From TH-plancto1 sp031431195 (GTDB lineage: Bacteria > Planctomycetota > Planctomycetia > Planctomycetales > Planctomycetaceae), in assembly GCA_031431195.1 (NCBI GenBank), contig JANPCU010000306.1:1-22015 (forward strand): DNA of 22,015 nt, read 5' to 3'. A model generated the notes under the pieces. That model ran no database searches. It worked only from the letters and a program-made list of their open reading frames with translations, and had not been told where the DNA came from. The translations under genes and the position numbers were made by a program. Shown here piece after piece: positions 15,754 to 22,015 of this stretch (positions are counted from its first letter, which is position 1; every line of letters begins with the position of its first letter).

Positions 15754-15779
15754 GTCAGAGATCATTCCGCGATCTGTCT

Positions 15780-16721
15780 TTACCTCGGCACCGGGATCCG
15801 GTCGACGATCTGTTGCAGGATCGTCTGGGCACGCTTGCGTTGACCTTCGCGGAGCATCCCCGCGCAGACGACACGGTGAGCCAGCACCGGCAGCATCATC
15901 TGCTTGATGTCGTCCGGGATCACGTATTCACGCCCCTCCACAAAGGCGTGACTTTGGACGGCTCGGGAGAAAGTGATCGCCCCACGGGTGCTGACGCCAA
16001 CCGTCAATTCATTATTCGACCGCGTGCGGTGTACGATCTCCAGAATGTAGTCCTGCAATGAGTCATCCATTCGCACATCCCGCGCAGCGGCCTGCAACGA
16101 GAGCAGCTGGCTCGTCGAAATCACGGGCTTCAGCTGATCGACCGGCTCGCCCAGGCGGTGCGAGGTCAGCACCCCCTTCTCGGCGGCCTTGTCGGGGTAG
16201 CCGATGTCCATGCAGATCATGAAGCGGTCGAGCTGGTTTTCGGGGAGAGGGTATGTGCCTTCGAACTCGTAGGGGTTCTGCGTGGCGAGCACGAAGAACG
16301 GTCGCTCGAGCGGGTGGGTCTTGCCTTCCACAGAGACCTGCTTCTCCATCATCGCTTCGAGCAGGGCACTTTGCGTTCTCGGCGTGGTGCGGTTGATTTC
16401 GTCAGCGAGCAGGATCTGCGTGAAAATCGGGCCGGGGCGGAACTCGAACTCCCCCTTGTTGGGCAGGAAGACACTACCGCCCAGAATGTCGCTGGGCAAC
16501 ATGTCGGGCGTGAACTGTAGCCGCGTGAATTTACAGCCGAGGCTAAACGCCAGCGCCTTCGAAAGCGAGGTCTTGCCGACGCCCGGCGCGTCTTCGATTA
16601 GCAGATGTCCCTCCGCCAGGAGCGCCACCAGCGCGAGCCGGATGGCTGCTTTCTTACCCAGGATCGCCTGGGCAATGTTGTCTTCCAGGCTCTGAACCAA
16701 CGCATGCAAGGGTGACGGCAC
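15780..16721 (-). CDS. MoxR-family AAA+ ATPase
   Basis: A 313-residue MoxR-type AAA+ protein, thought to act as an ATP-driven chaperone that remodels or activates partner proteins, often VWA-domain proteins. Walker A is EDAPGVGKTS (43-52) and Walker B is ILLADEINR (103-111). Sensor 1 is ATQNP (146-150), followed by EGTYPLPENQLDRFM; the sensor 2 area is GVSTRGAITFSRAV. Length is typical. The start is a GTG with GGAGAGG upstream; no in-frame ATG lies near. MoxR genes usually sit beside DUF58, transglutaminase or VWA genes, and none is within reach here. Downstream is only metY, after 279 bp containing a repeat, so the partner must be encoded elsewhere. Confidence 0.93.
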   Translation of the reverse strand: MPSPLHALVQSLEDNIAQAILGKKAAIRLALVALLAEGHLLIEDAPGVGKTSLSKALAFSLGCKFTRLQFTPDMLPSDILGGSVFLPNKGEFEFRPGPIFTQILLADEINRTTPRTQSALLEAMMEKQVSVEGKTHPLERPFFVLATQNPYEFEGTYPLPENQLDRFMICMDIGYPDKAAEKGVLTSHRLGEPVDQLKPVISTSQLLSLQAAARDVRMDDSLQDYILEIVHRTRSNNELTVGVSTRGAITFSRAVQSHAFVEGREYVIPDDIKQMMLPVLAHRVVCAGMLREGQRKRAQTILQQIVDRIPVPR

Positions 16722-17003
16722 GAGCCTCTCCCGAAGGGGTCAATCACTGAAGTGGAATCGCTCTCTCGCACCGAAAAATCTCCAGCTGCGTGAGGAGACT
16801 TCGCATGATAGCGGATCGTCGGGCCGACTCCGAACCCACGCGACGCTTGAGGAATTCTTGGTGAATTCCATTCCCTGCGGCTGTGACGGTCGGTGGATGA
16901 GCGAGCCTCTCTGGGAAGTCGGAGTCACTGGCCCGACGATACCGTGGCTGCGACCTGCGAAGTACACCCTTGATTCACCCTCCGATTCGCTCCACCAGAA
17001 CCT
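16722..17003. other. Divergent promoter region, MoxR and 95-residue protein
   Basis: This 282-bp spacer separates two divergently transcribed genes and must contain both promoters. No repeat, hairpin or confident -35/-10 pair was recognised. Confidence 0.4.
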
Positions 17004-17291
17004 ATGCTGGACACAACCGCTACCATCCCCACGCTCGACGACCTGCGCCAGTATGTGCATGCACAACTGTGCGCCAAGGAGAGTTTGTTGGAAGACCAGT
17101 TCCAGACCCATGAAGACCCGCTGATCATGCGGGGCCGTGTCTGCGGGCGGCAATTTCAGCTGCACGGGCCACGCAGTATTCGCTTGGGGGCCATCTGGGC
17201 GAGTGATCAGAACTTGATCTATTTCTATGATACGAAGGGGGAACGGTATCTAAAGGTCCGCCTGACCAGCCCTGTGGCGGATGCGGCGTAG
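17004..17291 (+). CDS. Small hypothetical protein
   Basis: A 95-residue protein I do not recognise. No signal peptide or membrane segment is seen, so it is probably cytoplasmic. The N-terminal part is helical (TLDDLRQYVHAQLCAKESLLEDQF); the rest alternates short hydrophobic stretches typical of a small beta-rich fold (MRGRVCGRQFQLHGPRSIRLGAIWASDQNLIYFYDTKGERYLKVRL). Balanced composition and the absence of a better overlapping frame argue that it is real. No clear Shine-Dalgarno sequence precedes the ATG. It is divergent from the MoxR gene and followed by a 359-bp gap. Confidence 0.7.
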   Translation: MLDTTATIPTLDDLRQYVHAQLCAKESLLEDQFQTHEDPLIMRGRVCGRQFQLHGPRSIRLGAIWASDQNLIYFYDTKGERYLKVRLTSPVADAA

Positions 17292-17650
17292 TCAATCTGA
17301 TCGCACAGAATCAACTCCACGGACGAACTGCTCTTTCGGTGAAATTCTTGTGCGTGGTAGAAATGCCAGTTCGGTTGAGGATATCAATCTCCGCTGAAGA
17401 GCGGGCGGTTCGTCCGCCGACTGAATGATCCAGAGAGCGGGGTCGAGCTTCGATGTCGAGGAAGTGATTTCCTGTCATCGGCAGTTTTCGCCGCTCAGTG
17501 GATCGCCAGAGGATGGACCTCCTCAGGCGATCTGCGTGGTGGTGAGGCAACGAGTGCCTCACCCAAGGTCCGACTTTGTGAGTCCTGGCGAAAGTTGTTC
17601 CTGGTGGAACACAAGTGTCGCGACTCTCCACTTTGGCATGAGGCCACCCC
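17292..17650. other. Intergenic region with a perfect hairpin, no gene
   Basis: A 359-bp gap between the 95-residue protein and the LpoB-like gene. It contains a perfect hairpin, GGTGAGGCA (17541-17549)/TGCCTCACC (17555-17563), and a 5-bp hairpin at 17404-17418 (GGCGG/CCGCC). The promoter of the lipoprotein pair is presumably here, but no convincing elements were identified. Confidence 0.5.
17541..17563. repeat. Perfect 9-bp hairpin
   Basis: GGTGAGGCA pairs with TGCCTCACC around a 5-nt loop (ACGAG). It lies 88 bp before the LpoB-like start. It has no T-run, so it is probably another palindromic repeat or an element in the 5' leader rather than a terminator. Confidence 0.75.
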
Positions 17651-18319
17651 ATGATTCGTCGCAGCTTCTTGATTCAATCCGCGTTTGCTCCCGCTTTGGC
17701 TGCCGTACTACTGGCGACCGGATGCCGAGGAAAGCAAGTTGCCCACGTCCTGCAGGACGATGACCAAGACATGGTCGGTAGTCATGCCGCTGGGGCCGAG
17801 ACCTGGAAACCGCTCATCGAGCAGTCGGTCGGCAAGCTGCTGGCCCGGCAGTGTTCCGACATTCAATCGGTCTCCGTGGGCGGTGACGAGATCCCTGGGA
17901 AGAAGCGGGTCTGCTTCATGGGGGTCGAGAACAAGAGCGCGGAAGAACTCGGCGACAGCCGCGAACAGATCTACGATCACATCGACTCGCTTATCAGCGA
18001 GTCTGAGCAGTTCAAGCTCGTCAACAAGCGGTTCGTCGACGCGGGGCTGAAAGAGTGCGGGCTCCGCTCGGACGAGCTGTTCATCCCGGCGAACCAGCGC
18101 ATGTTCGCGGCGGCGATGGAGCAAGTCGGTGAGCCGATCCATTACCTGCTCTATGCGAAGATCACTTCCTTGTCGACGCACAGCAACGGAGACTCGCAGC
18201 GGGACTACCAGCTCGTCCTGGAGTTGATCGATGCGAACACCGGTGACTACGACAAGGAATCGGCCACGATCCGCAAGGGGTATCACAAGTCGAAGCTCAG
18301 CAAGCTGAAGCACTACTAG
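17651..18319 (+). CDS. lpoB: LpoB-like lipoprotein (PBP activator family)
   Basis: A 222-residue lipoprotein. The signal peptide ends in the lipobox LATGC with Cys25 as the lipidation site. The remainder follows the LpoB pattern: LLARQCSDIQSVSV, RVCFMGVENKSAEELGD, QIYDHIDSLISESEQFKLV, a conserved nucleotide-free alpha/beta core, then EPIHYLLYAKITSLSTHSN and QLVLELIDANTGDYDKES. In E. coli, LpoB is an outer-membrane lipoprotein that stimulates the peptidoglycan synthase PBP1B; whether this protein does so is inference. A COG3014-like lipoprotein gene follows after 128 bp. I recall the same families being neighbours in gammaproteobacteria, with a YcfL gene that is absent here. The symbol marks family, not proven function. 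Confidence 0.85.
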   Translation: MIRRSFLIQSAFAPALAAVLLATGCRGKQVAHVLQDDDQDMVGSHAAGAETWKPLIEQSVGKLLARQCSDIQSVSVGGDEIPGKKRVCFMGVENKSAEELGDSREQIYDHIDSLISESEQFKLVNKRFVDAGLKECGLRSDELFIPANQRMFAAAMEQVGEPIHYLLYAKITSLSTHSNGDSQRDYQLVLELIDANTGDYDKESATIRKGYHKSKLSKLKHY

Positions 18320-18334
18320 GGAAAGTGGAAGTCC

Positions 18335-18419
18335 GGCGAGCCGGCGGGTGTCAGCCCCCGGACCGAACCGGAGAAATGTCATGCCGGGAAAACCGGGGCC
18401 TGACGGCCACCGGCTCGCC
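18335..18419. repeat. GGCGAGCCGG-type palindromic repeat, copy 2
   Basis: Inverted repeat with 27-nt arms (18335-18361 and 18393-18419) pairing at 23 of 27 positions around a 31-nt interior. Arm sequence matches the element at 1281-1357, sharing GAGCCGG and GTCAGCCcCCGG cores. It begins 16 bp after the LpoB-like stop and ends 28 bp before the next start, filling the gap in a likely two-gene operon. Confidence 0.85.
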
Positions 18420-18447
18420 TGCAACCCTTTGGGGCTCCCTCAAACTC

Positions 18448-19848
18448 ATGCGATCCCAGTCCTCCCCACCGAATGAAGTTCAACGGCTGCGGGTCATCCC
18501 CGGCCTGTTGCAGGGGATCTGTTTCATCGTTATTGCGGCGCTGAGCGGATGTGCGTCGCATGTGGACCGCGTGGTGTCGGTCCGCAACGATTTCTATGCG
18601 GGGAATCTCGAATCCGCTCGGACTCGTGCCCAGAATCTGCGCGACAAGCACAAGTCGGACCAGGATGTGTTCGACCTCGATCGCGCGATGATCGAGTTGT
18701 GTGCGGGCCATCCGAAAGAGGCTGAGAAGCTCCTGCGGCGAGTGCGGGATGATTTCGACAAATACGAGGAGAAGTCGGCGAAGGAAATCGCGACTTCGAT
18801 GCTGACCGACGACACCAAGATCTCTTATGCCGGGGAGGACCATGAGAAGATCCTCGTGCAGACTTTCCTGGCCCTCTCGAATCTAATGGCAGACGGCGGA
18901 GATGCTCAGGCCTATGCTTTGCAAATCGGCGCGAAGCAGCAGGAGCTGGCCGAGAAGTCGCAGCAGAAGCAGGCCGAGGTGACTCCGGAAGGTGAGGAAC
19001 TCCCCACCGCACCGGAATTGCCGCAGGTCGCCCTCGGTCCGTATGTGCGGGCGATGCTGAATGAAGAATCGTCACTGGATGCGAATGAGGTCGTCCGCGC
19101 GCGGGAGATGGTGGTCTCCTATGTCCCCGACTTTCGCGATGGGGAAGCCGACCTCGAACGAGCCCGCGATGACGTGGCCTGTGCGCGAGATCATGGAGTG
19201 ATCTACCTGTTTACAATGGTCGGTCGCGGGCCGATCAAAGAGGTGTCTGAAGACATCCCCACCCAGGTCTCGCTACTGATTGCTGACCGGATCATTAGTG
19301 CGCTGGGCAAACAGACACTCCCGCCCACCATTGCCCCCGTGAAGGTGGCCCAGGTAGTCCGTCGCCCCAACCGGATTCAATCGGTGCAGGCCGCGATCGA
19401 TGGTGGGCACGTCGGGTCAACCGCCACCTTGGTCGATGTGGGCGAACTGGCCGAGGCCCACTATCAGGCCCGCTACAACGAAGTGCTGGCGATGGCGGTC
19501 GCTCGACGAACGATCAAGAAAGGCTCAATCTACCTCGCCAAGGAACAGATGAACGCGGAGTCGAATCCGGCGCTCGATATCGCCTTGACGCTCGGCGGAA
19601 TTGCGTGGGAATTCAGCGAAGCCGCGGACACCCGGTGCTGGGGTCTGCTCCCCGAAAAAATTCAGGTGCTGCGGATCGAGGCTCCCGTGGGGACTCGGAC
19701 CTTGAAGTTGCAGGCTGCCGATGCACATGGAGCCTTCGGCATTCCCGAATCGGTCACGGTCGAAGTTCGCGAGCAACGCAACACGTATGTCTTGGCCAAC
19801 TTCCCGGACAGTCAGCTGGTGGGGCAAGTTCTGATCAGTGGTCAGTAG
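18448..19848 (+). CDS. COG3014-like lipoprotein
   Basis: A 466-residue protein with a hydrophobic signal segment and lipobox ALSGC (Cys35), so probably an outer-membrane or envelope lipoprotein. The N-terminal part is helical and TPR-like: NDFYAGNLESARTRAQNLRDK and DRAMIELCAGHPKEAEKLLRRVRDDFD. A Gln/Glu/Lys-rich insert lies around 170-190, and the rest (about 200-466) is mixed alpha/beta, ending in a beta-rich domain (LRIEAPVGTRTLKLQAADAHGAF). The layout fits the uncharacterised COG3014 family. The frame is open from 18325, but that part runs through a palindromic repeat and the lipobox demands a start near 18448. It probably forms an operon with the LpoB-like gene. It converges with btaB, with only 14 bp between stops. 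Confidence 0.82.
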   Translation: MRSQSSPPNEVQRLRVIPGLLQGICFIVIAALSGCASHVDRVVSVRNDFYAGNLESARTRAQNLRDKHKSDQDVFDLDRAMIELCAGHPKEAEKLLRRVRDDFDKYEEKSAKEIATSMLTDDTKISYAGEDHEKILVQTFLALSNLMADGGDAQAYALQIGAKQQELAEKSQQKQAEVTPEGEELPTAPELPQVALGPYVRAMLNEESSLDANEVVRAREMVVSYVPDFRDGEADLERARDDVACARDHGVIYLFTMVGRGPIKEVSEDIPTQVSLLIADRIISALGKQTLPPTIAPVKVAQVVRRPNRIQSVQAAIDGGHVGSTATLVDVGELAEAHYQARYNEVLAMAVARRTIKKGSIYLAKEQMNAESNPALDIALTLGGIAWEFSEAADTRCWGLLPEKIQVLRIEAPVGTRTLKLQAADAHGAFGIPESVTVEVREQRNTYVLANFPDSQLVGQVLISGQ

Positions 19849-19862
19849 TCGCGGATTCCGAT

Positions 19863-20615
19863 TCAGTCACCCCGTGGTTTGCGACCCACGAAAATGTAAT
19901 ACGGCACACGGGCGAACGGGATAAACGGCACCGTCCCCGACTGCTCCTCCAACTGGCAGCGGTCGAATCGGTTCAGCAAATACGGCAGGTGGTCCGCACT
20001 CGGATGGACGTTGTCATTGCTGAACCAGGTCGGGACCAGATTGCGGGTCAGCCAGCCATGCCGCTTCAGGCCCTCATCCGGGTGCTTGCGCGAGACATAG
20101 AAGTCGACGATCCCGATGGTGCCGCCCGGCTTGAGGATTGAGTAGGCCTGCTCGATCGCCCGAAACCAGTCGGGGATCATCGTCAGCGAGTACGAAAACG
20201 TGACGACATCCGCCAACCCCTCGTGCGGCACGAACTTCGTCCCGTCCGCGAACACGGCCGAGGTGTTCTTCCAGCCTTCGCGGGCGATGCGCTCCTCGGC
20301 GACCTGCAAAAGCGGACGACACAGGTCGACGAGATACAGCGACTTCAACCGCGTGCGGCGATGAGCCAAGCGTTCGGCGTTCTCCCCCGTGCCCGCTCCG
20401 ATATCGACCCACACGCCGTCTTGCGGGGCGTCGATCGCATCGATCATGGCCTGTCGACCGTGCAGTAGGCGGGAGCGGAAGGAGTCATAGTCCCGCGCCT
20501 GGCCCGCGTAGAAGCTGTCGAGCCGCTCGGCATGCGATGACCCCCGCACCCGCTTGGCCAGCAGATGCCACAGGATTCGGCAATCACTCAGACCAACTCG
20601 TGATGTCGTCAGCAT
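19863..20615 (-). CDS. btaB: BtaB-like SAM methyltransferase (betaine lipid synthesis)
   Basis: A 250-residue class I SAM-dependent methyltransferase. Motif I is VWVDIGAGTGENAE (68-81), with the acidic residue after strand 2 in LYLVDLC (93-98). ADVVTFSYSLTMIPDW (135-150) and LKPGGTIGIVDFY are the later motifs. The N-terminal FYAGQARDYDSFRSRLLHGR (35-54) is characteristic of BtaB-like enzymes. In Rhodobacter sphaeroides, BtaB adds three methyl groups to diacylglyceryl-homoserine to give the betaine lipid DGTS. The assignment is strengthened by the BtaA gene just upstream. AGGA lies about seven bases before the ATG. No membrane helix is obvious; it probably associates with the membrane peripherally. 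Confidence 0.88.
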   Translation of the reverse strand: MLTTSRVGLSDCRILWHLLAKRVRGSSHAERLDSFYAGQARDYDSFRSRLLHGRQAMIDAIDAPQDGVWVDIGAGTGENAERLAHRRTRLKSLYLVDLCRPLLQVAEERIAREGWKNTSAVFADGTKFVPHEGLADVVTFSYSLTMIPDWFRAIEQAYSILKPGGTIGIVDFYVSRKHPDEGLKRHGWLTRNLVPTWFSNDNVHPSADHLPYLLNRFDRCQLEEQSGTVPFIPFARVPYYIFVGRKPRGD

Positions 20616-20663
20616 GGCAGTTTCCTGCGGGGAGCGCCCCCGGTACTCGGTTCAGACAACGCT

Positions 20664-20734
20664 GTAGGCCCACCATGCCGGGGACAACGTCGAGCATGGT
20701 GGGCCTGCGCCCAGAGCGGCTGGTCCCACCCTAC
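20664..20734. repeat. Palindromic repeat between btaA and btaB
   Basis: GTAGGCCCACCATGC (20664-20678) pairs with GCATGGTGGGCCTGC (20694-20708) with one G-T wobble and a 15-nt loop. It continues into GCTGGTCCCACCCTAC (20719-20734), whose exact reverse complement occurs at 21988-22003 upstream of btaA. It fills the btaA-btaB gap and may modulate btaB expression. Confidence 0.82.
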
Positions 20735-20748
20735 GGGCACGATGGCAC

Positions 20749-21945
20749 TCAGTTCGCCAGCAGATCCGCGATGTAGAAGCTGCCGTAGGTGTTCACCCGG
20801 TCGGCAGTGTGCAATTGCTTCGCGAGGTCGGTGTGGTAGGTCAACAACTGGCCCATCTCACGGGTGCCCTGTCCCGAACGCACCTGGATCGGGTTGATGA
20901 AGTCGGCATTGAAACCCGCACTTCGCCACAGGACGCGGCAGTTGTCAGCGGCCTTGTCGACGACGGCCTGCCACTCTTGGCGCAGCACATCGCGGTGATG
21001 CTCATGCAGCCAGTCCATGTGGTCGAGCAGCACGTACCGGTTGATGCGTCCCTCGAACCGGTTCAGATATCCGAGGACCGAATCGGTCGTGACCGTCATC
21101 CTCTCGCGAGCGGTCTTCATCGCTGTGAAATTGGCCTCCTTGAGGTACTCCGGACAGCAGTCGGGCGTATACTCACCGGTCAGGTAGACACGCCAAAAAT
21201 AATTGTCTGCGATCGGTCGCTGGGTGAGGACCTCTTCGACGCGATCGACGATGAACTGCACGATCCCGCCGGGGTACTGCTCATCGAGCTGACGACGCTG
21301 GCTGCGCGGAACACCCAGCATGGCCATCGTCGTGTCGCGCCGCAGCAGGAACTTGACCAGCGGGCGGAACAGCCTCTCGCCCAGCCGTTGTTCTTGATAG
21401 ATCGTCTGCTGCTCTGCGACCGAAGTGGCTTCCAGCAACTGGTTCACCGGTTCCCGCAGCTTGGCCACGCGGTTCATGTATCCATTGACCAACCAAGCGA
21501 ACGTCCCGGACGAGCCGCGGAAGTAAAAGCTGCGTCGGCCTTCACGACCGCCGAAGTAAGCTGAGCCGCGCCGGTCCCAGATCTCCCGGGCATGGGCGGG
21601 TAACTCCTCGCGAATTGCTGGGTAGAGCGACTTCCAATCGACCGACCGACCGCGCCCGAAGAGTAGGAAGAAGTCGTCGTACTCCAGCGTCTTGGCCGCT
21701 GCGAGCTTGAGATCCAGCAGAGCGTTCTGGAGGGGATTCATGTCGACGGCATGGACATGTCCGGCCCCGGCCAGCAGGTAATCGAGGGCATTGCAGCCCG
21801 CCGAAGTGATGACCAGCACCGAGTCGCCAGGGCTCAGTTCCAGAGCAACGCGGTCGACGCGCGGGTCCTCCCAGCAGGTGTTGTAGACCAGATTGTGGGT
21901 GTGGATCAGGTTGAACCACGCCCGTCGTACACGTTCGAAGGCCAT
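20749..21945 (-). CDS. btaA: BtaA-like 3-amino-3-carboxypropyl transferase (betaine lipid synthesis)
   Basis: A 398-residue DUF3419/BtaA-family protein. In Rhodobacter sphaeroides, BtaA transfers the 3-amino-3-carboxypropyl group of SAM to diacylglycerol, forming diacylglyceryl-homoserine, the first step to DGTS. Visible family features are the N-terminal NLVYNTCWEDPRVDRVAL (18-34), the SAM-binding VLVITSAGCNALDYLLAG (43-60), VHAVDMNPLQNALLDLKLAA (64-83), FLLFGRGRS, and the central NYFWRVYLTGEY...CCPEYL. Length is typical for a single-domain bacterial BtaA. GAGGA lies upstream of the ATG at 21945. btaB follows 133 bp downstream on the same strand, the same order as in Rhodobacter. In other bacteria this pathway is induced by phosphate limitation; no Pho box can be judged because the window ends about 70 bp upstream. 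Confidence 0.92.
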   Translation of the reverse strand: MAFERVRRAWFNLIHTHNLVYNTCWEDPRVDRVALELSPGDSVLVITSAGCNALDYLLAGAGHVHAVDMNPLQNALLDLKLAAAKTLEYDDFFLLFGRGRSVDWKSLYPAIREELPAHAREIWDRRGSAYFGGREGRRSFYFRGSSGTFAWLVNGYMNRVAKLREPVNQLLEATSVAEQQTIYQEQRLGERLFRPLVKFLLRRDTTMAMLGVPRSQRRQLDEQYPGGIVQFIVDRVEEVLTQRPIADNYFWRVYLTGEYTPDCCPEYLKEANFTAMKTARERMTVTTDSVLGYLNRFEGRINRYVLLDHMDWLHEHHRDVLRQEWQAVVDKAADNCRVLWRSAGFNADFINPIQVRSGQGTREMGQLLTYHTDLAKQLHTADRVNTYGSFYIADLLAN

Positions 21946-21987
21946 TGGGGAGTCCTCGTGAATTGAACGGATGTTGTCAGGAGCTGA

Positions 21988-22003
21988 GTAGGGTGGGACC
22001 AGC
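21988..22003. repeat. Inverted copy of the btaA-btaB repeat end
   Basis: GTAGGGTGGGACCAGC is the exact reverse complement of 20719-20734. The following bases (CTCGCTTTGGAGC) also resemble the inverse of 20706-20718, allowing small gaps. The element probably continues past the window edge. Together the two copies bracket btaA in opposite orientation. Confidence 0.75.
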
Positions 22004-22015
22004 TCGCTTTGGAGC

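Noticed and set aside
18325..18447. Longer N-terminus for the COG3014-like lipoprotein
   Set aside because: It is encoded by the palindromic repeat and would put the lipoprotein signal far from the N-terminus.

Overview
The window is about 22 kb of GC-rich bacterial chromosome, most likely from a planctomycete (Planctomycetia). The reasons are the gene mix and the non-coding DNA: an ECF sigma/anti-sigma pair, secreted and lipobox proteins of unknown function, a very large DUF2339-type membrane protein, and many palindromic repeats confined to intergenic spaces. I see no rRNA, tRNA, CRISPR array, transposase, integrase or phage gene. Assignments come from reading the translations and from memory of families; no search was run.

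Layout. (1) 162-2696, minus strand: ECF sigma factor, coupled anti-sigma-like membrane protein and secreted PDZ protein, ending in a clear intrinsic terminator. (2) 2918-7840, plus: a 1640-residue protein joining a DUF2339-like multi-pass membrane region to a DUF3999-like extracytoplasmic region, with a signal-peptide-like segment buried at the joint. (3) 8246-10677, minus: a GNAT/BioF2-like acetyltransferase and an overlapping acyltransferase-3 membrane protein, probably modifying a surface glycan or lipid. (4) 10678-14195: two repeat-rich spacers of about 0.8 kb flank a small secreted/membrane protein and a 515-residue coiled-coil protein, both of unknown function. (5) 14196-16721, minus: O-acetylhomoserine sulfhydrylase (metY) and a MoxR-type AAA+ ATPase without its usual DUF58 partner. 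(6) 17004-19848, plus: a small conserved-looking protein, an LpoB-like lipoprotein and a COG3014-like lipoprotein. (7) 19863-21945, minus: btaA and btaB, the two enzymes of betaine lipid (DGTS) synthesis.

Themes. Most recognisable products act at the cell envelope: envelope stress signalling, membrane proteins, acyl transfer, lipoproteins linked to peptidoglycan synthase control, and betaine lipids. No defence system or gene cassette stands out. The most unusual signals are the fused DUF2339-DUF3999 protein with its tandem internal membrane repeats, and the density of intergenic palindromes: at least eight kinds, several present twice or more. One pair of copies shows compensatory base changes in both of its hairpins.
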